In this document: positions 27,702 to 33,311 of the stretch, in pieces
How positions within the stretch are numbered: position 1 is the stretch's first letter
How the letters are laid out: each line of letters starts with the position of its first letter
Source of the DNA: Acidithiobacillus ferrivorans
GTDB lineage: Bacteria; Pseudomonadota; Gammaproteobacteria; Acidithiobacillales; Acidithiobacillaceae
Assembly (NCBI GenBank): GCA_018853935.1
Contig: JAAOMR010000207.1
Coordinates: 1-33,311, forward strand
Direction: 5' to 3'
DNA: 33,311 nucleotides
The notes under the pieces: generated by a model
What the model saw: the letters and a program-made list of their open reading frames with translations, nothing else
Told to the model about the DNA's origin: nothing
Database searches by the model: none
Program-made: the position numbers and the translations under genes

Positions 27702-28007
27702 TCAGTAATTAATCATCAACACTCTTTTGGGAGCCTCGAAAAACCTTCCTATTTAGGCTGTATGTGTTAAACTATAACCAGTTGAATACTATGTTGTATT
27801 CTGGATTAAGCCACGAAAGATCGCGCTCAAAATCGACCTATTTGCAGCGGATTTCCAGTCCCCAGCTGAACGCTTGACGGAGGGGTGGGTCGCGCTCAAA
27901 GTAACAATTCTCCGCGCGTGACCGAGTGCCTCCGTGAAGTCGGAGCGGCACGGAGGCGTCTTCCTGCCTGCGGCTGCTATCGCCGACCAGAACGTCAGGA
28001 GTGTGGT
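27702..28007. other. 306-nt non-coding stretch with inverted repeats before the DUF2784 gene
   Basis: No gene is supported here. It contains GAATAC/GTATTC (27784-27789 and 27796-27801), a possible operator. TCGCGCTCAAA is repeated directly at 27821-27831 and 27890-27900. A perfect 9-bp stem, GCCTCCGTG/CACGGAGGC (27928-27936, 27949-27957), lies in the leader of the next gene. Confidence 0.4.
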
Positions 28008-28415
28008 ATGGCAATGGACCTACTTTGGTCGCAAGGGATCCTTGTGTTGCACCTGGGAATTATCATCTTCAATGTGGTCGGTGTGGTGGTTATTCCCTGG
28101 GGTGCCTGGCGGCATTGGCGTTGGGTACGGATTTTCTGGTGGCGCGCCTTGCACCTCGTTGCTCTATCCGTCGTGGCCCTTCAGGCCGTACTGGGGCGAG
28201 CGTGCTTTTTGACCATTTGGCAAAGCCGGCTGCAGGAAGAAGCGGGTCGGGAAGGATTCCGTGCGCCGTTCATTCAAACCTGGGTCAACCATCAGCTCTT
28301 TTGGAACCTGCCGATGACGTTTTTCACTGTCGTCTACCTCCTCGTCTGGATTTACGTAATCATACTCTGGTGGAAAGTGCCGCCCGTTTGGCCGAGGAGA
28401 GGAGCCGTAGCCTGA
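28008..28415 (+). CDS. DUF2784-family inner-membrane protein
   Basis: A 135-residue, tryptophan-rich membrane protein with three to four hydrophobic helices: about 8-28 (ILVLHLGIIIFNVVGVVVI), 40-58, and 100-125. The sequence LHLG...GAWRHWRW...LGRACFLTIWQSRLQEEAGREGF...FI matches the pattern of DUF2784: an N-terminal histidine helix, a C-L-T box, and an R-L-x-x-x-A-G segment. Function is unknown. ATG 28008 is chosen because AGGAG precedes it; the frame is open upstream to 27885 but reads through non-protein-like sequence. Confidence 0.75.
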   Translation: MAMDLLWSQGILVLHLGIIIFNVVGVVVIPWGAWRHWRWVRIFWWRALHLVALSVVALQAVLGRACFLTIWQSRLQEEAGREGFRAPFIQTWVNHQLFWNLPMTFFTVVYLLVWIYVIILWWKVPPVWPRRGAVA

Positions 28416-28470
28416 TGGGCGGCCAAAGACTGTTTTCTGACATACCTGCCCCCACCGTATTCATCGACCA

Positions 28471-28626
28471 TCAAGGCGACCCCGCCAGCCCCAACTCTTC
28501 CAAAAACCGATTATGCCGCTTCTTATCCACCTCCGACTCTTTGAGTAACGGCGCGATCGTAGCCTGAGTGGCCTGGCAGTCATGCTCCGCCCTTGTTCTG
28601 CTGTGCTCACCTATCGGGAGATGTTC
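28471..28626 (-). pseudogene. Possible 3' remnant of an unidentified gene
   Basis: On the minus strand a 50-codon frame runs from a stop near 28628 to a TGA at 28473-28471. Its last 35 residues look like a genuine helical protein end (QATIAPLLKESEVDKKR, then FLEELGLAGSP). No start codon or ribosome site is present and I recognise no family. The rest of 28416-28723 shows nothing else. Confidence 0.25.
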
Positions 28627-28723
28627 AGGTTATAACCGTTTCTCCCATCTCCTGAATGGCTACCGAATGAGCGAGGCGGTCCTCTTCTTGGCCTTTGATG
28701 ACTATACCGTGCCGCCCAAAGAA

Positions 28724-29167
28724 TCAGGCGCGGGCCAGTAGCTGGTCCAGTGCATTCGCAAATGTCTGGCGGTCCGCTTGGCTCAGGGCAGCGGGACCAC
28801 CAGTGCGCACGCCGGAGTCCCGGAGTTGCTCCATCATGTCACGAATCCGCAGGCGCTCGTGGATGGTTTCGGGGGAATAGCGCTCCCCGCGCGGGCTGAG
28901 GGCATGGCTGTTTTTTTCTAGCACGGCGGCGGCCAACGGAATATCGGCGGTGATTACCAGATCACCCGCTACGATGTGCCGGACGATTTCCTCATCGGCC
29001 ACATCAAAGCCCCTCGGCACGACCACAGTGCGGATATAGGCAGAGCGGTGTACGCGCAGAGCTTGATTGGCTACCAGGGTCAAGGGCAGTTTCAGACGAT
29101 CGCTGGCGCGATACAAAATGTCTTTAATGACGTTGGGGCAAGCGTCGGCATCAACCCAGATATGCAT
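28724..29167 (-). CDS. UPF0178 (DUF188, YaiI/YqxD) family protein
   Basis: A 147-residue protein of a widespread family with a PIN-like fold and unproven function. Signature pieces are [12 protein letters not shown] at the start, [44 protein letters not shown], and the C-terminal [24 protein letters not shown]. Length is standard. It is a single gene, convergent with the DUF2784 gene and divergent from the toxin-antitoxin pair. Confidence 0.94.
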   Translation of the reverse strand: MHIWVDADACPNVIKDILYRASDRLKLPLTLVANQALRVHRSAYIRTVVVPRGFDVADEEIVRHIVAGDLVITADIPLAAAVLEKNSHALSPRGERYSPETIHERLRIRDMMEQLRDSGVRTGGPAALSQADRQTFANALDQLLARA

Positions 29168-29313
29168 GTGACGGCTCTTAGGAATTTTATGAGTGGGAAC
29201 ACCATGTCACAGATGTGACTTCCCGACAATGTGTGCCCCCACGGAGGGCATTCACCCGAGTCTCCCAAACGCCGACTAATTCAGTAATGTGGTGGCACAG
29301 ATCCGATGCCAGA

Positions 29314-29342
29314 TTGATCTTGGCATGGCACGAGACCATAAT
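29314..29342 (+). promoter_or_regulatory. Promoter of the Phd/YefM-PIN module
   Basis: TTGATC (29314-29319) and CATAAT (29337-29342) are separated by exactly 17 nt. The -10 lies inside the palindrome at 29336-29353, so binding there would block RNA polymerase. Confidence 0.55.
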
Positions 29343-29353
29343 GATCATTATGG
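29336..29353. promoter_or_regulatory. Perfect 18-bp palindromic operator of the toxin-antitoxin module
   Basis: CCATAATGATCATTATGG equals its own reverse complement and lies 17 nt before the antitoxin ATG at 29371. It covers the -10 element. Phd/YefM antitoxins repress their own operons through such palindromes. Confidence 0.7.
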
Positions 29354-29370
29354 TTAATGAGGGTGATGCC

Positions 29371-29664
29371 ATGATTACGGAAACCAACGCGGTCAATTTT
29401 CGCCAGAACCTGGGAGAAATGCTCAACCAGGTGCAGTATCGCCACGACAGCGTGATGATTAACAAAGATGGGAAACCCGTTGCCGTGCTCATCGATGCTC
29501 GTCTTTTCGAGCGCATTCGCCGGATGCAGGGTCGCTTTGATGCGCTGTGCCAAAGGATCGAAGCGGGATTTTCGCAAGTGCCAGAATCTACAGGGATAGC
29601 GGAGATCGAGGCGGCCGTCGCTCAAGAACGGCGGGAATCGTCCATTTCCGCTGAGGATCACTAA
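29371..29664 (+). CDS. Phd/YefM-family antitoxin
   Basis: A 97-residue antitoxin and probable autorepressor. The N-terminal Phd/YefM fold is clear: MITETNAVNFRQNLGEMLNQV, then HDSVMINKDGKPVAVLIDARLFERI. The C-terminal part (about 60-97) is charged and likely disordered until it binds the toxin. The frame is open upstream, but ATG 29371 has GAGGGTGA as ribosome site and follows the palindromic operator; earlier ATGs lie inside the operator. Its stop is 6 nt from the PIN gene start, the usual antitoxin-first order. Confidence 0.9.
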   Translation: MITETNAVNFRQNLGEMLNQVQYRHDSVMINKDGKPVAVLIDARLFERIRRMQGRFDALCQRIEAGFSQVPESTGIAEIEAAVAQERRESSISAEDH

Positions 29665-29670
29665 CCGTTC

Positions 29671-30102
29671 ATGGCGGCATTGCGGGTGATGCTGGACACC
29701 AACGTGCTGCTTTCCGGCATAGCATACCCGGCCAGCGTGCCGGGCAAGATCCTGACCGCGTGGCGACATGCTTCCATCGAGGTGCTGCTATCAGACTATA
29801 TCCTCGATGAACTGCGCCGGGTACTGCCCCGTCTGGAGCACCGCCATGGGCTGACGGTGGCCGAGATGAGCGATCTGGTAGATATTCTGGCCATCCAAGC
29901 AGAACTGATCGCCCCATGGCCTGGGTTGGACCCGCACTTGCGCGACGACAAGGATCAACCGGTGCTGCACACTCTGCTGGCCGCTCTCAAGACGTCTGGT
30001 GCTGACTACCTCATCACGGGAGACAAAGACCTTCTGGCGTTGGCTGATCGATATCCTATAATCACCCCAATGGAATTCTGGCGGACGCATGGGGGAGTGT
30101 AA
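29671..30102 (+). CDS. PIN-domain toxin (putative endoribonuclease)
   Basis: A 143-residue PIN-domain protein of the COG1569-like group. Expected acidic catalytic residues are visible: D9 in MLDTNVLLSG, E47 in LDELRRVL, D95 in DDKDQPVL, and D118 in ITGDKDLLAL. PIN toxins cleave tRNA or other RNA when freed from their antitoxin. Partner and order fit a type II module, although Phd/YefM antitoxins pair more often with Doc or RelE folds than with PIN, so this is a hybrid pairing. The ATG has no close ribosome site, which suggests coupling to the antitoxin; a second ATG at 29689 is possible. Confidence 0.88.
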   Translation: MAALRVMLDTNVLLSGIAYPASVPGKILTAWRHASIEVLLSDYILDELRRVLPRLEHRHGLTVAEMSDLVDILAIQAELIAPWPGLDPHLRDDKDQPVLHTLLAALKTSGADYLITGDKDLLALADRYPIITPMEFWRTHGGV

Positions 30103-30441
30103 CTCCGTGAATGGGCGGTTAGCGCTGCCCTGCCGCCGTTGAGCCATGATGGTCGGCGGTAGACTGATTGCGGTCATTCAGCAGCGGAGAGCAAATGACA
30201 TCATCCGACCCGTTGCGGCCGGTGGCGTACCGATGGCGCGCCGTCGGCTCCTGACCCTAAAGCGGCCCCTCAGCGTTCTGAGGTAGCCAATCGCTCGAGT
30301 GGGTGGGGCGACACTGGCTGGCAATTCGGCTGAGGATTCAAGATCGCGCAGCTAGGCGATAGGCTGTACAAAAATACAATATCGCAAGGACGCGGATCAT
30401 GCCCCACACGGTGGCGGGCCAGGACAGCCACCCGGGAGAGG
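30103..30441. other. Non-coding stretch with a dispersed-repeat copy
   Basis: No gene is supported between the PIN gene and the IS91 scrap. TGAATGGGCGGTTA at 30111-30124 recurs at 32444-32457, followed in both places by a similar GC-rich tail, suggesting copies of one degenerate repeat. Confidence 0.4.
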
Positions 30442-30573
30442 GATGCGGGTCATTACCAGCGTCACCGGTCCGAGCGATTGCTCGGGCCTTCCATCACCTA
30501 TCGCGTTGCGGTGGGGCCGCAGGCGCGGCGTGTGGTATTCACCCAGCAAAACTTGCCTGTCTGCGACGAGCCA
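30442..30573 (+). pseudogene. Fragment of an IS91-family transposase gene
   Basis: A 44-codon stretch without start or proper end. It includes RLLGPSITYRVAVGPQA and VVFTQQNLPVCDEP, which match the characteristic LLGxSITYRIAVGPQAGRKVFTLQTLP segment just before the C-terminal region of IS91/IS801-type Y2 transposases. Similarity stops at about 30573, where an AT-rich junction sequence begins. No other part of the element is seen, so it is inactive debris marking past insertion. Confidence 0.6.
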
Positions 30574-30625
30574 TGCTGGACCCAGTTAAAATGGCCGCTT
30601 ATTTTTATTATACCCCTCGCTGTCA

Positions 30626-31294
30626 TTAGATTCTCGCCAACAATACGATCCCGATGAGAATCGGGACGGCGAGCAGTACCGCGCGCCACAGCGGCACGAA
30701 ATACGGAGTTTCACCGGATGATTGGTGCGACTTGTAGCCATGAATCATGGCCGACACCAGGTTCTCTCCGCGAACCAGGCGGTAGAATACGATCGCGGTG
30801 AGATGCAGACCAATGATGAGCAAAAGGAGATTGAAATTGTCGGCGTGCCAATGTGCGAAACGCCGTCCGGTCGTGTAAGAGACCCACTGGGACAATGGAC
30901 CTGAGGAGCCGCCGTCGTTATTGACCGCGAATAGACCGAGAATTGTTTGCAGCAGCAAAAGGCTCAGCATTACGATGATACTGAGTGCACCCAGCGGATT
31001 GTGACCGAGTGACTCATAGCGATCGCGGAGCTTGCGGGCATAGCGCCAGACGCCCGCGGGTCCGCGAACGAAACTGCTGAACCTGGCAGTCTGTCCGCCG
31101 CAAAAACCCCACAAAATCCGAAAAGACACGACACCGAGGACTCCGTAGCCGGCGAACAGGTGCCATCGCATGTGATCGGTGTCCGCGGTCCACCAGCAGG
31201 TCGCGAACAGAATCAGGATGCTCCAGTGCCAGATCCTCGTCGGCAGATCCCAGACTCGAACGCGCTTTCGAACTGAACCCCCCGTATTGACCAT
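30626..31294 (-). CDS. Cytochrome b561-type di-heme membrane protein
   Basis: A 222-residue inner-membrane cytochrome with four main hydrophobic helices. It follows the bacterial cytochrome b561 / hydrogenase-b pattern: VWDLPTRIWHWSILILF with the first heme histidine, WHLFAGYGVLGVVSFRILWG with the second, HWHADNFNLLLLIIGLHLTAIVFYRLV with further histidines, and a late ISxHGYK-like AMIHGYKS. It should pass electrons from quinol or another donor to a periplasmic c-type heme. Its ATG lies 3 nt after the cytochrome c' stop, so the two form a redox pair. This pairing recurs in other proteobacteria. Confidence 0.92.
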   Translation of the reverse strand: MVNTGGSVRKRVRVWDLPTRIWHWSILILFATCWWTADTDHMRWHLFAGYGVLGVVSFRILWGFCGGQTARFSSFVRGPAGVWRYARKLRDRYESLGHNPLGALSIIVMLSLLLLQTILGLFAVNNDGGSSGPLSQWVSYTTGRRFAHWHADNFNLLLLIIGLHLTAIVFYRLVRGENLVSAMIHGYKSHQSSGETPYFVPLWRAVLLAVPILIGIVLLARI

Positions 31295-31297
31295 GCA

Positions 31298-31792
31298 TCA
31301 CCACCAGCTGCTGTGCGTGCGGAAAACCCGATGGCAACTGTCGCAGGACTGACCGAGTCTCCTGGTATCCAATGCGAGCGCGTGAAGGTCGTGGTCTGCG
31401 GCGTCCCGCGTCATGTTTTGTGCGCTGATTCGCATTCTCTGTGCGGCCTGGGTGAACGCAGCGGGTTTCGCCCAGATTTCCGGGCTCGCTCGGGTGCCGA
31501 CCCCATGCCCTTTCCCGCTGCCCGCAGGAAACCATGTGGGCAGGGAATCGGCGAGCACGGCAATTTGCCTCGCGTCCACTTGGATCAGGCGCCAATTCAG
31601 GTGCGAGCGATCCATCTGATCCCGCAGAGACTTGTCGGTCCTGCCGAGTGTCCTGAAGTGCACCTTGCGTGCGTGGATGATTTGCGCGATGCCAGTGGCA
31701 TTGGCGCCACCCGCAAAACTCATCAGCAGCGCGACGCTTATCCATAAGAGCGGATCGCGGAGGCGGCAGGTTCGAAAGCCGTTAAAACCCAT
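31298..31792 (-). CDS. Cytochrome c' (periplasmic)
   Basis: A 164-residue exported cytochrome. The signal peptide (hydrophobic LLWISVALLMSFA) is cut near ANA, around residue 33. A four-helix-bundle sequence follows, and the single heme site C150-D-S-C153-H154 lies at the extreme C-terminus, as is diagnostic for cytochrome c'. The sixth ligand position is normally open, allowing NO or CO binding, so nitric-oxide tolerance or electron transfer is the usual proposed role. AAGGAT precedes the ATG. It is paired with the cytochrome b561 gene. Confidence 0.9.
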   Translation of the reverse strand: MGFNGFRTCRLRDPLLWISVALLMSFAGGANATGIAQIIHARKVHFRTLGRTDKSLRDQMDRSHLNWRLIQVDARQIAVLADSLPTWFPAGSGKGHGVGTRASPEIWAKPAAFTQAAQRMRISAQNMTRDAADHDLHALALDTRRLGQSCDSCHRVFRTHSSWW

Positions 31793-31879
31793 GGTGCTCT
31801 ATCCTTGATGTGGAGTAGACGAGCGGGCTGCATAGCCACCCGGTGAATGACCTTCGAAATAAACCATTCATAAATTAAA

Positions 31880-32398
31880 TTAATTGACCTGAGCTTGTAA
31901 ATATAGGGTCGCCTTGGTCCGGCGCATGCTGAGGGTACCATACGTCGTGGGATCAAGACCAATGGAGCTCACCCACCGATCAACGATCCTGGCATATTGA
32001 CGGGTGGACAAATTTGGGGATGCCCTTAGCCGGCTGGGAAAAAGATACTGCTCGGGCTTCAAATCAGCCTTGGCGATCCAGGTCGCCAGGGATTCCCGGG
32101 TTTGATCAGTAATTTCGAACTGAACCGGTCTCTGGGTCTTGCGCTGCAGGATGATGGCGCGGCGAGCGATCTGGCCACCATGGGCCACGTCCTTCACCCG
32201 TAAAGCGACCAGATTACATCCACGAAGCTTGCTATCAATGGCCAGATTGAATAGGGCCAACCCCCTCGTATGGTTGTCCAACTGTAGCCGTATACGGATA
32301 GCCCAGATCTCCTTGGGCTTCAGAGGGGGCTTCTGCCTCGTCAGCTTTCCCTTGTTCCAGGGTCCACGATGGTAAGATTCCTTGATCTCATTGCTCAT
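31880..32398 (-). pseudogene. Truncated tyrosine recombinase (phage-integrase family)
   Basis: A 172-codon frame starting at ATG 32398 with a good AAGGAG ribosome site. It retains the N-terminal and central integrase region: FNLAIDSKLRGCNLVALRVKDV with the first catalytic arginine, RKTQRPVQFEITDQTRES, YLFPSR and LSTRQYARIVDRWV. The family HxxR box normally reads THSLRRTK; here it is TLSMRRTK, so the histidine is lost. The frame then diverges and stops before the final GH...YLG nucleophile region. It is therefore inactive as a recombinase. The frame is open upstream to 32584 but without protein-like sequence. Confidence 0.75.
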
Positions 32399-32492
32399 GA
32401 CAGGCTCCTTGCTTGTGTCAGGAGCCTTCATTGTCCTCCTCTGGCTGAATGGGCGGTTACCGACCCATTGCTGCCGGTCGACCGTTAGAGGT

Positions 32493-32949
32493 TCAACGCC
32501 AGGTATCCGCCGGAACCGGCAGGGCGACGAGAAAGTAAGCCAACGTCTGGGCGAGAGAAAGGCGAGGCTTGTCTTCGGCGGCATCGGGACGCACCATCTC
32601 TCCTGTAAACACGTTTTTCCATGTCCCGGTCAGGTCGGGGATCTCCACCGCTGTATCGGTCCATACCGGCTCGCCCAGCGGCAGGTGCGTTTCATCGCCG
32701 AGCAGGGTGGCGAACCAGCGGGTGGCGATGGTGATCGGTGCGCCCGTTCGCCTGGCGTGCACAGGCCACGACGTGGTCGGCCCGGGCGCCATTGGCGGCA
32801 AGGGGCAGGTAGGCGCCGCCAGCAAATACCTCCGGAAATCGGTGCCTGGCATCCAGGGCACGCCAAGTGACGAAGAGTTTGGCACAGCCGTCTTCCAGAT
32901 GGTCCAGCAGGTCCCGGGCGAGGGCCGTTTTGTGTACGCCCGCGAGGGC
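32493..32949 (-). pseudogene. treY: 3' fragment of maltooligosyl trehalose synthase, frameshifted
   Basis: The C-terminal 150 or so codons of TreY, a GH13 enzyme that isomerises the end of maltodextrins to a trehalose linkage. LARDLLDHLEDGCAKLFVTWRAL and FPEVFAGGAYLPL are in one frame. One extra base near 32754 shifts the rest (ITIATRWFATLLGDE, WKNVFTGE, LAQTLAYFLVALPV) to the frame ending at 32493-32495. The full enzyme is about 850 residues or more. The reading runs intact to 32949, where the group II intron begins, so the upstream part is separated or lost. Both the frameshift and the interruption argue for a dead gene. Confidence 0.75.
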
Positions 32950-33311
32950 GTGCCATTTGCAGGGTGAAAGTCCCTGTCGGAGTTGGCCACAGCTCCGTAG
33001 CTGAAGGTAACTGCGTCGTCGCGAGGCGGGGTGGGGAGTAACCGGAAGCGAACTGTCGGTCCGTAGGATGACGAACCTGTTTCGGCGGGGTATTGCGGCG
33101 AGCCTGCACTAAAGTGGCGAAGCCTGGAATTAACGCAGCACGCTGTAGTGGCGGATAAAGCGATGCTGCGGCGTACAACGTGGTTGAGGACGGAACGATG
33201 GGAAAGTGGCACGTAGCAAGCGGGGATACCTGCCTGCGGGGTGAACGCAGGCAGGAGTCAGAGTCCCAATAGTACCGGACACGGAGCAGTAGCTGTAACG
33301 TGGAGAAGTGC
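32950..33311 (+). mobile_element. 5' part of a group II intron (cut by window edge)
   Basis: Starting at GTGCC, the sequence AGGGTGAAAGTCCCT and the following structured, GC-rich domain I (with GTCGGTCCGTAGGATGACGAACCTG and GCGGGGATACCTGCCTGCGGG further on) match bacterial group II introns. The reverse-transcriptase/maturase frame usually begins 500-700 nt from the 5' end and so should lie outside. The intron is antisense to the treY fragment it abuts. Confidence 0.75.

Noticed and set aside
30399-30629. 76-codon plus-strand ORF before the cytochrome b561 gene
   Set aside because: It overlaps the IS91 fragment in a different frame and crosses the junction; no family features.
1-33311. CRISPR array, tRNA or rRNA genes
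   Set aside because: No regularly spaced repeats and no tRNA or rRNA signatures were seen on either strand.

Overview
The window looks like chromosome of an autotrophic, acidophilic gammaproteobacterium-like organism, most likely Acidithiobacillus (A. ferrooxidans group). This is inferred from the dense Calvin-cycle operon that also carries trpE and pyruvate kinase, and from the protein sequences. No database search was possible.

Layout. (1) 1-305: an AbrB-type antitoxin-like gene with a palindromic operator candidate, on the minus strand. (2) 305-12566, minus strand: one long carbon-metabolism operon. In transcription order it holds an unknown gene, a suhB-like phosphatase, class II FBPase (glpX/cbbF), transketolase, GAPDH, PGK, pyruvate kinase, class II aldolase, ribulose-phosphate epimerase, phosphoglycolate phosphatase and trpE. 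These genes regenerate ribulose-5-phosphate, recycle the 2-phosphoglycolate made by RuBisCO oxygenation, and run carbon down to pyruvate and towards tryptophan. RuBisCO and phosphoribulokinase are not in the window. (3) 12600-18330: housekeeping genes: rsmE (divergent from the operon), corA, ispH, rmuC, mscL and a small lipoprotein. A terminator-like hairpin lies in the corA leader. (4) 18414-24102, minus strand: a three-gene RND efflux operon (outer-membrane factor, adaptor, pump) whose genes overlap by 4 nt, with a divergent beta-barrel protein gene at 24280.

(5) 25129-33311 is accessory and partly decayed. It contains a VOC protein and SDR pair, a frameshifted cupin gene, a GNAT acetyltransferase, a DUF2784 membrane protein, a UPF0178 protein and a Phd/YefM-PIN toxin-antitoxin pair with a perfect 18-bp palindrome over its promoter. 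Next come an IS91-type transposase scrap, a cytochrome b561 / cytochrome c' pair, a truncated tyrosine recombinase and a broken 3' end of treY. The treY fragment is interrupted by the 5' end of a group II intron that runs off the right edge.

No clearly new multi-gene defence or metabolic system is visible. The best leads are the corA leader RNA, the hairpin inside the CBB operon, the two palindrome-controlled antitoxin loci, and the cytochrome c'/b561 cassette set between mobile-element debris.
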